Position numbers and translations under genes: made by a program
Notes under the pieces: model-generated
Database searches by the model: none
Told to the model about the DNA's origin: nothing
What the model saw: the letters and a program-made list of their open reading frames with translations, nothing else
NCBI GenBank assembly: GCA_963741625.1
Contig: CAVUIT010000018.1
Coordinates: 62,001 to 126,000 of the forward strand
Length of the DNA: 64,000 bases
Direction: 5' to 3'
From: CAWBBA01 sp963741625
GTDB taxonomy: Bacteria > Desulfobacterota > Desulfomonilia > Desulfomonilales > Desulfomonilaceae
Part shown: piece by piece, positions 37,007-45,666 of the stretch
How positions within the stretch are numbered: the stretch's first letter is position 1
How the letters are laid out: each line of letters starts with the position of its first letter

Positions 37007-38440
37007 ATGGCTTCACAGGAAGTTCTTATCATCGGCGGTGGGATAGCCGGAATGCAGGCCGCTTTGGATCTTGGCGACATGGGCATCCGAGTCCACCTGG
37101 TGGAAAAGAACCCCAGCATCGGGGGCAAAATGGCCCAACTGGACAAAACCTTTCCCACCAATGACTGCACTATATGAATTCTCTCGCCTAAGCTGCTGGA
37201 TGTCGGTCGGCATCCGAACATTAACCTGTTGGCTTACAGCGAGGTAACTGAATTCTCGGGCCAGGTCGGTGACTTTAAGGCCAAGGTCCACAGAAAAGCT
37301 CGATACATTGACAATACTAAATGCACTGCGTGTGGAGCCTGTGCGGAGAAATGTCCCACAAAGGTGCCGAATGAGTTCAACTTCGGGCTGGATCAGCGCA
37401 AGGCAATTTACAAGGATTATGCTCAAGGGATACCTTCCGTATTTACCATCGATCCGAATGCATGCAAGGTCCTGCAGGGACAGAAATGCGGTGTCTGCGC
37501 GAAGGTCTGCCAGGCAAAGGCCGTCGATTACGAGCAGAAAGATTCCTATGTAGATCTTAATGTGGCCTCGGTAATCGTCTCGACCGGTTATGAACTCTTC
37601 GATGCGACGCAGATTTCGGAATATGGCTACGGAAAGTGGCCCAACGTCATCTCCTCCCTGGAAATGGAGCGTCTGTTGAGCGCGGGCGGTCCGACCAAAG
37701 GCCATCTGTCGCGTCCATCTGTAGTTCATGGCGAAGCCAGGCTCAAGGAAATCCCAAAGCTTATCAAGAAAGCGGAAAAATCCGAAGATGCGGCTGAAGC
37801 AGCGGCTCTAGCCAGTGAACAAAAATGGCTGGAAGATCACGTTCACAAATACCATACGGCCAAGAAGCTCGGATTCATCCAGTGCGTGGGTTCCAGGGAT
37901 TTTCGTTTTCACAAGTATTGCTCAAGCTATTGCTGCATGCACTCCATCAAGGAAGCCATAATAGCCAAAGAACATGAGCCTGAGACCGAATCATATATCT
38001 TCTACATGGATCTGCGAACTGTTGGAAAAGGATTCGAAGAATATAAGGTCCGCGGAGCCAAAGTTTCCGGGATCAAATACGTTCGTGGACGCGTTGCCGA
38101 GATCCTTCAGGATGAGGAGCTTAATCCGGTGCTCTACTACGAGGATACCGAGCAACGTAAGGTTGTAAGCCTGACGTTGGACATGGTGGTTCTGGCCAAT
38201 GCCTGCTCGGCTCCTAGGGGGATCCCCAAGCTCGCGGAGCTTCTCGGCCTGGAACTGGAAGAGAACAACTTCGTCAAGACGCACCCCAATAGGCCACTGG
38301 ATACAAACGTTCCCGGGATTTACACGTGCGGATGCGCTCAGGGGCCGCTTGATATTCCCGAGTCTGTAGCCCAGGCGAGCAGTGCGGCTGCCCGCGCCGC
38401 GGAAGCGGTCATGACAGGCGGCCAGGCACTGGCAATATAA
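37007..38440 (+). CDS. hdrA: Short HdrA, selenoprotein (in-frame TGA, codon 57)
   Basis: 477 residues if TGA 37175..37177 is read as Sec. Start MASQEVLIIGGGIAGMQAALDLGDMG (FAD loop), then KMAQLDKTFPTNDCTI-U-ILSPKLLDV. The Cys-form paralogue reads NDCSACIFSPKL, so Sec replaces exactly its Cys59. Both sides of the TGA are in the same frame and the part after it is undisturbed: ferredoxin insert CTACGACAEKC / CGVCAKVC and FAD-domain end TCGCAQGPLDIPESVAQASSAAARAAEA. A SECIS-like hairpin with loop GGTC follows. Sec at this HdrA site is known from Methanococcales (from memory). Without Sec decoding the protein would stop at 56 residues. Confidence 0.9.
37199..37214 (+). promoter_or_regulatory. SECIS-like hairpin of hdrA
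   Basis: GATGTC (37199..37204), tetraloop GGTC, GGCATC (37209..37214) with one U-G pair. The loop GGUC begins 27 nt after the TGA end; E. coli fdhF uses a GGUCU loop bound by SelB. Confidence 0.75.
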
Positions 38441-38453
38441 GGGAGAGATTAGA

Positions 38454-40130
38454 TTGAAAGAAGAAGAAAAATCTGACGTTCGAATAGGCGTTTTCATTTG
38501 TGACTGCGGTTCCAACATCGCGGGATACCTGCAAATGAAGGAACTGGTCGAGTACGCCAAAACTCTCCCCAACGTGGTCTTTGTTCAGGAAAACCTCTAC
38601 ACCTGCTCCGAGGGTGGAATAAACGATATAAAAGCAGCAATTCCTAGAGAAAACTTGAACCGCGTTGTGGTGGCATCGTGCACACCGCGGACTCATGAGC
38701 CTTTGTTTCAGAGCGCCTGCGAAGAGGCAGGCTTAAATCCCTATCTTTTCGAAATGGCGAATATCCGCGACCAGTGCTCATGGGTTCACATGCGGGAAGG
38801 TGAAAAGGGGACAGAAAGAGCCAAAGGCCAGATAGGGATGGCAGTGGCAAAGGCGGCTCGGCTGAGGGAATTGAGCCGGATAAAGCTTGGCCTGTATCAC
38901 AGCGCCGTTGTCATAGGTGGCGGGGTTTCGGGAATGTCCACGGCCATGGCTCTGGGCAACATGGGGTACGAGGTTGACCTGGTGGAAAAGCAGGATCGCC
39001 TTGGAGGCCTGCTCAACGATCTGAACCTTGTCCTGCCTACGCACGAGCCCCCATCCATCCTTGTGAACGACCTGACGACGAGGCTTGAGAGCAATCCCAA
39101 AGTCAAGATCCATACTTTGTCCGAAGTAAAAAAAGTCGAGGGTTACGTTGGGAATTACATTGTAACCTTGTCGGATAACGGGACGGAGAGCAAAATTAAT
39201 GCCGGCGTCATCGTTGTGGCTGTCGGTGCACGTGTCCTGAAGCCTGAAGGTCTCTTCAGCTATGACGGCGAAAAGGTTATTACCCATCTTGAACTGGAAG
39301 CCAGGCTCAAAAAGGGCGGGTCCCAGCCAAAGAACGTGGTTATTGTGCAGTGCGTTGGCTCTCGGTGCGAAGAGCGCACATACTGCTCCCGCATCTGCTG
39401 CATGACCGCGGTCAAGAACGCCATACTCCTCAAAGAGGCGGAAGCCGCAACCAACGTGACGATTCTCTACCGTGACATGCAGATGTACGGCGTAGAGAAC
39501 GAGGACATGTTCCGAAAATCCAAGGAAATGGGCGTAAGGTACGTGACGTACGATCCGGACAGACCGCCCACAGTGGAGAACGGCCAAGTCAAGGTCTACC
39601 ACCTGCGCATGGGAAAAGAAATGGCTATCCCGGCTGATCTGGTGGTACTTTCCACGCCGTTGATCGCTCAGGAGGACGTCGGAAACATATCGACGATGCT
39701 GAAAGTCCCTGTGAACGCGAATGGCTTCTTCCTCGAAGGTCACGTGAAGCTGAAGCCGTTGGATTTCGCCACAGACGGTGTGTACCTGTGCGGGAACGCC
39801 CGGTTCCCTTCTACTATAAGAGAGGCCATATCTCAGGGTCTTGGAGCGGCTTCCCGGGCCGCGGGTGTTCTTTCCAAGGAAGCGCTTTACACCAGCGGCG
39901 TTGTCGCGGATATCAACGCGGATACCTGCTGCGGTTGCCTGGGATGCGTGGACGTCTGCCCGTACGGCGCCATCAACTATATGGAGGATAGAGGCGTTTG
40001 CCAGGTAAACAAGGTGCTCTGCAAAGGGTGCGGCGGATGCGCGGCCACCTGCCCATCGGCGAGTGCCCGACTCGAAGGTTTTTCCAGCGACCAGATTTAT
40101 GCTCAGATCGAACAGGCCCTTGCGGGATGA
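38454..40130 (+). CDS. hdrA: Full-length HdrA-type flavoprotein
   Basis: 558 residues, TTG start with GGGAGAG upstream. N-terminal domain IGVFICDCGSNIAG, ENLYTCSEGG, VVASCTPRTHEPLF, NIRDQCSWVH; FAD loop VIGGGVSGMSTAMALGNMG; VQCVGSRCEERTYCSRICC; flavin-domain end LCGNARFPSTIREAISQGLGAASRAAG; and two [4Fe-4S] motifs CCGCLGCVDVC and CKGCGGCAATC at the C terminus. With 37007 it mirrors the fused gene at 32296. It would carry the bifurcating FAD and feed ferredoxin. Confidence 0.88.
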   Translation: MKEEEKSDVRIGVFICDCGSNIAGYLQMKELVEYAKTLPNVVFVQENLYTCSEGGINDIKAAIPRENLNRVVVASCTPRTHEPLFQSACEEAGLNPYLFEMANIRDQCSWVHMREGEKGTERAKGQIGMAVAKAARLRELSRIKLGLYHSAVVIGGGVSGMSTAMALGNMGYEVDLVEKQDRLGGLLNDLNLVLPTHEPPSILVNDLTTRLESNPKVKIHTLSEVKKVEGYVGNYIVTLSDNGTESKINAGVIVVAVGARVLKPEGLFSYDGEKVITHLELEARLKKGGSQPKNVVIVQCVGSRCEERTYCSRICCMTAVKNAILLKEAEAATNVTILYRDMQMYGVENEDMFRKSKEMGVRYVTYDPDRPPTVENGQVKVYHLRMGKEMAIPADLVVLSTPLIAQEDVGNISTMLKVPVNANGFFLEGHVKLKPLDFATDGVYLCGNARFPSTIREAISQGLGAASRAAGVLSKEALYTSGVVADINADTCCGCLGCVDVCPYGAINYMEDRGVCQVNKVLCKGCGGCAATCPSASARLEGFSSDQIYAQIEQALAG

Positions 40131-40146
40131 TTTGAAGGGGTAGGAA

Positions 40147-40587
40147 ATGTCCAACGAACAGTTTGAACCGACGATAATAGGCTTTCTCTGCAATTGGTGT
40201 GCGTACGCGGGCGCGGACCTGGCGGGAGTGAGCCGACTGCAATATCCCCCCAACATGCGGACCATCAGGACGCTGTGTTCCGCAACTGTCGGGCCTCATC
40301 AGATATTGAAGGCCTTTCAGAAAGGGGCGGACGGCGTCTTTGTGGGGGGCTGACACGTCGGGGATTGCCATTACCTGTACGGTAATTACATGACGGTGAA
40401 AAGAACGGCATTCATGAAACAGCTCCTCGAGTTCTCGGGAGTCGATCCGGAGAGGCTTGTCCTTAAATGGGTTTCTTCGGCTGAGGGCCCGCGCTTTGCT
40501 CAGGTTGTCACTGATTTTGTCGAGAAGATCCGTGCCCTGGGACCATCCCCGCTCGGCCGGGCCTCCGGAATGGAGAAGGCCGGATAG
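40147..40587 (+). CDS. mvhD: MvhD/FrhD-type [2Fe-2S] subunit, selenoprotein (in-frame TGA, codon 69)
   Basis: 146 residues if TGA 40351..40353 is Sec. Before it: IIGFLCNWCAYAGADLAG, LCSA, KGADGVFVGG; after it: HVGDCHYLYGNYMTVKR, VSSAEGPRFAQVVTDFVEKIRALG. Close paralogue of 35391..35819, with Sec at the same family Cys. A hairpin ATTACC/GGTAAT with loop TGTAC starts 17 nt after the TGA. The gene starts 16 bp after the preceding hdrA with AGGGGTAGGA as ribosome site. The two copies differ enough that they are not a recent duplication. Confidence 0.88.
40370..40386 (+). promoter_or_regulatory. SECIS-like hairpin of mvhD (second copy)
   Basis: ATTACC (40370..40375), loop TGTAC, GGTAAT (40381..40386). 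Loop starts 23 nt after the TGA end. Same stem as in the first mvhD. Confidence 0.65.
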
Positions 40588-40669
40588 ACTTGATTGCGCT
40601 TGCGATGCAGTGGAGAGACGGTAGCACCTAAACAAAAAATTGCGACAAACCAGCCGACTGAGAGATAAG

Positions 40670-41494
40670 ATGATCGAACAAGTAAGGGACCACGTAAAAG
40701 CGCTTTTAAACGAGGGAAAGATAGCAGCATTCTTGGGCCTCAAGAATCAAGAGGGAAACATCCTTCCGTATCTTTATGAAAAGCCGGATGACCTGGACAA
40801 TGGCTTCAGCCTGGGGGACTTGGAAGGCCCGGGAGATGCCCGTTATCCCATCGCCCGCCTTCTTATGACGGTCCTCAGCCGTGAGCCTGAAAAGGTTTTC
40901 GGAGTGCTGTTGCGCGGCTGCGACGAACGGGCTTTGAATGAATTGTTGCGCTGGAACCAAATCGGCACCACGGAGAGGATTATGAGAGTGGGCATAGCAT
41001 GCCCCCAGGAATTGGCCCGCGCACATGAATGTCGCAAACCTTTTCCTGACGAGTTCGTCGCGGGGGAAAAGGCCGAGCCGGTTTCCAACGCCAGTGTCGA
41101 TGAGGTAATGGCCAAAGACCTCATGGGCAGATTGGCTTACTGGAAGGGGGAATTTGATCGTTGTATCAAGTGCTACGGCTGCCGGGACGTTTGCCCGGTC
41201 TGTTTCTGCAATGTCTGTTCGCTTGAAGAGGATAAGCTGATCAAAACTGGAGATTTGCCTCCGGAAAACCCTATGTTCCACCTTACCCGCGCTGTTCACA
41301 TGGCCGGAAGATGTATCGACTGTAATTTGTGCACAGAGGTTTGTCCCGCAGATATTCCTCTAAGAACTTTGTACAAGAAGGTGGCGGAAATTGTGAAGGA
41401 TGAGTTCGGATACGTCACTGGGGAGCCGGGAGAGGGTAAATCGCCTCTGAACATTCTAGGACCTGACCCAGGCCATACCTCTGCAAACCAGTAG
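40670..41494 (+). CDS. 4Fe-4S protein of FrhB/FdhB-like type
   Basis: 274 residues from ATG 40670 (GAGAG upstream; an in-frame TTG at 40640 is possible). The N-terminal 165 residues (HVKALLNEGKIAAFLGLKNQEGNILPYLYE, GVLLRGCDERALNELLRWNQI) resemble the N-terminal domain of F420-hydrogenase/dehydrogenase beta subunits. Then come Cys clusters CIKCYGCRDVCPVCFCNVC and CIDCNLCTEVCP for two [4Fe-4S] centres. Last gene of the hdr run; likely couples the complex to a formate dehydrogenase, F420-like or NAD(P)H partner not encoded here (inference). Confidence 0.75.
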   Translation: MIEQVRDHVKALLNEGKIAAFLGLKNQEGNILPYLYEKPDDLDNGFSLGDLEGPGDARYPIARLLMTVLSREPEKVFGVLLRGCDERALNELLRWNQIGTTERIMRVGIACPQELARAHECRKPFPDEFVAGEKAEPVSNASVDEVMAKDLMGRLAYWKGEFDRCIKCYGCRDVCPVCFCNVCSLEEDKLIKTGDLPPENPMFHLTRAVHMAGRCIDCNLCTEVCPADIPLRTLYKKVAEIVKDEFGYVTGEPGEGKSPLNILGPDPGHTSANQ

Positions 41495-41548
41495 CTTACG
41501 CTGGAGTCAGATAGCGGCTGCCAATGCCGCCGCGAATGGTGTGAGCAT

Positions 41549-41785
41549 ATGTCTCCCAAGATGAGACGCGCAAAGATGATATTCTTTGAAACGCGGGTGG
41601 TAATGGAATGCCCCTTTTGCGGCATGACCTTGCTCAAGACAGACTATGGTAAGGTTGCGAAATTGCTCAATGACCAGGGGATGCCTCGAGGGAAAGTCTG
41701 CGCAAAATGCGGCGGTGTAGTCGTCATCAAACTGAATGCAAAAGGCAAGGAAACCGTTTTATCTAAGATCGCGGAAGAGGCCTGA
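41549..41785 (+). CDS. Small zinc-ribbon-like protein
   Basis: 78 residues, or about 60 if the start is ATG 41603. ECPFCGMTLLKTDYGKVAKLL and KVCAKCGGVVVIKLNAKGKE provide two CxxC pairs, enough for one zinc ribbon. Same strand as the hdr genes, 54 bp after them. No family name recognised. Confidence 0.5.
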   Translation: MSPKMRRAKMIFFETRVVMECPFCGMTLLKTDYGKVAKLLNDQGMPRGKVCAKCGGVVVIKLNAKGKETVLSKIAEEA

Positions 41786-41794
41786 ACCGGGTAT

Positions 41795-42300
41795 AAGACG
41801 AGCAGACGATAGTGACCTCTCTCATGAATGGCGAGGATAGCTTGGCTATAGTTTGCGAAGAGCATCAGATGAGCTTCCCAGTGACCCGAAACTGCTTACG
41901 ACTTGCAACATCGGTGGGACGTTGGTGAATAGAGACGCGATGCTTGATAGTGCTTCACGGGAGAGCCGCCTCTGCTGTCCTCGCCAACCGCGCTTGACTT
42001 TTTGATCGAGGCAGATAGATGACGCCAACGGTAATCCTTTGTACGTGCTAATCTGGGCATAAACGAAACGGTAAATCGATTCGTGACTTATGATGGATCG
42101 GTTCCGCACACCGGCGTAAATAACCGGAGACCTGTTCGGGTGACCAGCAAAGAGCAAGTTTATCAAGGACTATGGCTCTAAGAGCTTCATCACGCTCTAA
42201 TCTGTGAACCGGTCCATCGACGCGCTTGAGCCTGCTGGTGAGCGTAAGCCTGGCTTGTAGCCGTTGTTGACGACTTGAATTCCGTTTTATTTCTCTAGAA
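41795..42300 (-). pseudogene. IS30-family transposase remnant
   Basis: Pieces in two or three frames read EISREIKRNSS, LALCWSPEQVSGYLRR, ISHESIYRFVYAQISTYK, IKHRVSIHQRPTDVASRKQF and GHWEAHLMLF, which are IS30 signatures in order up to the first catalytic Asp region. The frame is broken several times and the C-terminal DDE half is missing. It lies directly behind the hdr cluster. No terminal inverted repeats were found. Confidence 0.8.
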
Positions 42301-42329
42301 ATCTCGGGCTGCGATTGTAGGGAGGAGAC

Positions 42330-42875
42330 GTGAGCATGCTGACGCCGGAAAATGCCGTTCTGTTGGTGGTAGATTTTCAGGAAAAGCTGGTTCGTGCCAT
42401 GCATGAAAAACAGGCCCTCGTGGAAAACGCGGCTAAGATGGTGCAGGGAGCTAAAATTATCGGTTTGCCCATTCTGTGGACTGAACAGAATCCCCAGGGT
42501 CTAGGGCCCACCGTTTCTGAAGTCGCGGATCTCCTTTCCGACATGCAACCGGTCAGCAAGTTGAGCTTCAGTTGCTGCGGAGAAGTGCGGTTCATGGAGC
42601 AGCTCCTGAAGCTCAACCGCAAGCAGGTCCTGCTCTGTGGCATTGAGTCCCATGTATGCGTCTATCAGAGCGCCGCGGACCTGCTGAACCTGGGATGCGA
42701 GGTGCAAGTGGTCTCGGACGCAGTCTCCGCCAGGACTTCGGCCAACAAGGACATTGGCCTGGAGCGGTGCAAAGAGCTGGGCGCTTCCCTGACCAGCACT
42801 GAAACAGCCTTATTCGAACTGCTTAAAGTAGCAGGAGGCGACAAATTCAAACAGATGTTGAAAGTTGTAAAATAG
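42330..42875 (+). CDS. Isochorismatase-family cysteine hydrolase
   Basis: 181 residues; ATG 42336 or GTG 42330 after GGAGGAG. Visible: NAVLLVVDFQEKLVRAM with the catalytic Asp, WTEQNPQGLGPT, KLSFSCCGE, and QVLLCGIESHVCVYQSAADLL with the nucleophile Cys. Length and motifs match stand-alone hydrolases of this fold (nicotinamidase/isochorismatase-like); the substrate cannot be told. Independent of the IS30 remnant upstream, which reads the other way. Confidence 0.85.
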   Translation: MSMLTPENAVLLVVDFQEKLVRAMHEKQALVENAAKMVQGAKIIGLPILWTEQNPQGLGPTVSEVADLLSDMQPVSKLSFSCCGEVRFMEQLLKLNRKQVLLCGIESHVCVYQSAADLLNLGCEVQVVSDAVSARTSANKDIGLERCKELGASLTSTETALFELLKVAGGDKFKQMLKVVK

Positions 42876-42918
42876 ATAGCAGACTGAATTGCTGAGCTAA
42901 TAACGCGGGGGAAGTTTA

Positions 42919-43260
42919 TTGATAATCAATACTCCTCACCCTTTCCCTATATACGTCTCACAGCGATCCGCCAAAAACATATGGCAAGATTATCGCGTTT
43001 TCCCTGACCGCGTTGAACTCCGTAGCTGGATCCTATTGCGGACACTCGTTATTCCGGCTGAGGACATTGTTGATGTAGAAGTTGAGAGTCCGGGCCCTTT
43101 CAATTCCAAGCATTGGTATGCATTTAAGATTGATTGGGCGGATCTTTTTAGCCATGTTGAGATCCATCGAAAATCCGGACTGTTAAAGCACATCAAATTT
43201 ACGCCGGATAATCCCGCCCACTTTGTGGCTGCGTGCAAATCAATCATGAAGTCGTCATGA
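42919..43260 (+). CDS. Hypothetical PH-like domain protein
   Basis: 113 residues starting at TTG 42919 behind GGGGGAAG. Sequence IWQDYRVFPDRVELRSWILLRTLVIPAEDIVDVEVESPG and WYAFKIDWADLFSHVEIHRKSGLLKHIKFTPDNPAHFVAACKSI has the strand pattern and terminal helix of bacterial PH-like proteins. No catalytic motif. It follows the hydrolase by 43 bp on the same strand. Confidence 0.6.
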   Translation: MIINTPHPFPIYVSQRSAKNIWQDYRVFPDRVELRSWILLRTLVIPAEDIVDVEVESPGPFNSKHWYAFKIDWADLFSHVEIHRKSGLLKHIKFTPDNPAHFVAACKSIMKSS

Positions 43261-43263
43261 GCA

Positions 43264-43445
43264 AGTATATATAGGAGTTGCCAAGAATTAATTACCAATT
43301 GGCCATCCGAAAGGAGCAATTCCTCGAAATTGGTACCCACCGGCCGCCGTTTCTCCGTGGACTATTCCCAAATAAATCAACCGGAATCTAGCACCGGCAG
43401 GGACGCCGGTGCCTACCGATTTTTGCGATAGCGGCTACTGGAAAA
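43264..43445. repeat. Diverged copy of the MITE-like repeat
   Basis: Its left end (TATATATAGGAGTTGCCAAGAATTAA..TTGGCCATCCGA) matches the left end at 45667..45711. Inside lies the hairpin GCACCGGC/GCCGGTGC. The right end (CGATTTTTGCGATAG) is weakly like the inverted left end of the copy at 60771. The rest of the gap to 43762 shows no gene. Confidence 0.45.
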
Positions 43446-43762
43446 CGTCAAAACTGTCGCGAACTAATATACCACGCATGATTGCCGATCCCGAACACAT
43501 CAATGTGAACCGCGCTGACCATAATCTCAGTCACCGAGGGAGCAAAGGACATTCCATCCACCTCCGCTACGATTGTTGTGTTCACTGAAGCGTGTTCCTT
43601 TCACCTCCGCAGAACTGATACTCACCAACCAAACAATGCACTCTGAATGCGCCGGTTCAAATAGGCTATTTGCCGGGCGGTGAAATAGGAGCCTCGCACC
43701 CTGTGCGTCTTTCTCCGGTATTCTCTGGCATGTTCTTCTGACCAGAAGAAAACGCTCTGCTT

Positions 43763-44365
43763 TCAAAACGCGTCGATTATGTTGGGATCTTTCACACTCT
43801 TGAAATCCACGTCAGGAACGAAGATTACGGGACTGCAATTCGGGTCCTCACAAGAGCAATTCATATCGCTGTCGATCTCCATATACATTGGACGCTTGGA
43901 GAGGGCACATTCAGAGACCACGCTGACGGACACTTCTTCATCTCTCAGTCGCCCTTGCACGAAGGGCGTCGCGAATGCGTCCACCGCTCAGGCAGCGTAT
44001 AACTGCTCCCCTGAATGGAAGGTTATTGAATGGGGCGTTTTCTCCACTGTTACCGGATAGGCCCAGGTCACCTGTCCATCGCTGTTCGTGTACAAGAAGG
44101 TCAGGCGCCTTTCCAAGTCTCGCAGGATATCCGACACACGCTCGGAGGTGAGAGACAATTCCTGGGCTACCAGTTCCTGTGGAATGGGTCTGCCTAGGCG
44201 GGGCATCTCCCTGACCACAAAGTGATGTACCAACCTGTGCTCTGGAGTCATGAATCCAGTGGAGCGCTTCACTTTGCGCTCGGCCTTCTGAATCTGTTTC
44301 TCCCACAGGAAGGACGGGACTCCCAGCATGTACCGCCACACCCCGGTCATCAGTTTGTTCTGCAT
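43763..44365 (-). CDS. MerB-like alkylmercury lyase homologue, probable selenoprotein (in-frame TGA, codon 126)
   Basis: 200 residues if TGA at 43988..43990 is Sec; start ATG 44365 with AGGAG eight bases upstream. The N-terminal winged helix reads GRPIPQELVAQELSLTSERVSDILRDLE, then WAYPVTVEKTPHSITF and GEQLYAA-U-AVDAF. MerB has RRLYAWCALDT here: TGA falls on catalytic Cys96, and the catalytic Asp three residues later is kept (Asp129). MerB Cys117 corresponds to Cys153. The C terminus differs: MerB Cys159 has no clear partner; instead there is CSCEDPNC. So mercury-carbon cleavage is uncertain, and binding or redox of a soft metal is possible. A hairpin follows the TGA. A marR gene lies upstream. 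Confidence 0.8.
43950..43968 (-). promoter_or_regulatory. SECIS-like hairpin of the MerB-like gene
   Basis: On the minus strand CGCCCTT, loop CGTGC, AAGGGCG: a 7-bp perfect stem whose loop begins 27 nt after the TGA, like the hdrA hairpin. The loop lacks the GG of the E. coli type but has G at position 2. Confidence 0.6.
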
Positions 44366-44457
44366 GATTTCACTCCTTTGTCTTTGGTTAAGCCTCGGTT
44401 GAGAGAACATTACCAGTGTGTTTTTAGCTACTATAAACATAATCCAAAAAAAAGAGA

Positions 44458-44907
44458 CTAACCTAACCCCTTCAAAAACTCATCCACGTGCGAAAGAAAG
44501 CTCCCGATTACTTCCCTTTCTAGTTCGGAGAGTCCAGCCAGATAGGTGGAGAAAGACTCCACTGATGAGGCCTGTTCCTCCTCGAAGCGCTGGATTGCCT
44601 GCCTTCCAGACGCCGTAAAAGCCGCGCTCACCCTGTTCTTGAGGGACGGGTCCTTAGCCTTCCTGATGACTCCTTTTCTTTCAAGCCGAGCCAGGGTCTG
44701 GGAAACGGCGCCATTGCTGACTCCCAGCTTCTGAGCCATTTCACCGGCGTTAAGGTCCGGATGTTCGGCTATGACCTGCATCAAGTGGATTTCCGACGGA
44801 TGGAGCCGTAGGCCCTCGTGGCGGAAAACACTACGTTTCTCCAAGAAGATCAGCCTGTTGGTGACGCGGCGAATTTGTCCAGCCAGTTTTCTCGGCTCCG
44901 GATGCAT
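44458..44907 (-). CDS. MarR-family transcriptional regulator
   Basis: 149 residues with the winged-helix core: LRLHPSEIHLMQVIAEHPDLNAGEMAQKLGVSNGAVSQTLARLERKGVIRKAKDPSLKNRVSAAFTASGRQAI. The recognition helix is SNGAVSQTLARLERKG. It stands 93 bp upstream of the MerB-like gene on the same strand and probably forms an operon with it, acting as its regulator. It has one possible Cys-free core, so it is not obviously a thiol or metal sensor. Confidence 0.85.
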   Translation of the reverse strand: MHPEPRKLAGQIRRVTNRLIFLEKRSVFRHEGLRLHPSEIHLMQVIAEHPDLNAGEMAQKLGVSNGAVSQTLARLERKGVIRKAKDPSLKNRVSAAFTASGRQAIQRFEEEQASSVESFSTYLAGLSELEREVIGSFLSHVDEFLKGLG

Positions 44908-45298
44908 ACGTAGTTTTTAGCATCTTAAAACAACGATGTCAAGCCTGATATCAACCACCCGGACTTGAGGTCGCTTTCAAGATAATCGGCTTGGATTAGG
45001 ACCAGATGGAAGCCTTTTGGAGAGAATGCGGAGTTCCCCCGAGGGCTAATGAGCCGACCATTCCTCGCTGATGAGTTTGAACCCCCGGTATTTGCCATCC
45101 ACGAGGGTCATGGTCTTCCAGCCGGTGTCTTTATGCGCTTCTCCCTGGGATCGCTGGAGGAATCTCTGTCTTTCGGCTCATTGGAGAAGTGCCTTTCCTA
45201 AAAAAGAACAAGGGCAGGTAATAACCCTGCCCATATCCATTTGCGCAAACTCCATGTATTGACAAGACGACTGGCTCAAATAACCCAAAAGTGCCTTG
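44908..45298. other. Upstream region of marR
   Basis: AT-rich stretch around 44915..44945 likely holds the marR promoter. No gene recognised. Confidence 0.4.
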
Positions 45299-45481
45299 TC
45301 ACGCAGCCATCCTATGCATACGCCCAATGAGGTCCATAACAATGCCCTTCTTGTGTTTCAGATCATTTCGGAAAGAGAACCTATCCGTGTCGGAGATCTC
45401 CAAAGACAGCTCCGAAAGGTAGCTTTCCAGGATCTCCCTCATTACTCCGGCTTCCTCATCGCTGAAATCAACCCGTACCAT
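45299..45481 (-). CDS. Small conserved helical protein
   Basis: 60 residues, MVRVDFSDEEAGVMREILESYLSELSLEISDTDRFSFRNDLKHKKGIV.., ATG after AAAGGA. Predicted as two amphipathic helices. Proteins with this start are, from memory, common in deltaproteobacteria without assigned function. Stand-alone. Confidence 0.55.
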   Translation of the reverse strand: MVRVDFSDEEAGVMREILESYLSELSLEISDTDRFSFRNDLKHKKGIVMDLIGRMHRMAA

Positions 45482-45666
45482 TTTCCGATCCTTTCTTTAT
45501 TCAGCATTTGTCCGCTCCTGTGCCGTGCGTTACGCGGCGGCACTCGCCCAGGCAGCCGAAACTCACCTCCACACAATTTTCAGGCGGCCGATTCACCTAA
45601 TCGTGCTCATACCTTAATAACGGTGCCGTAGCTCGGCAAGCGCAATTGGGACAAAAGCGCTGAGGT

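Noticed and set aside
38778..40265. 495-codon minus-strand open frame over hdrA
   Set aside because: Antisense to a full-length HdrA with all motifs; the product is His/Arg-rich without family likeness.
41783..41820. TGA at the end of the small zinc-ribbon gene read as Sec
   Set aside because: The frame after it runs only a few codons with no conserved sequence, and no Cys is expected there.
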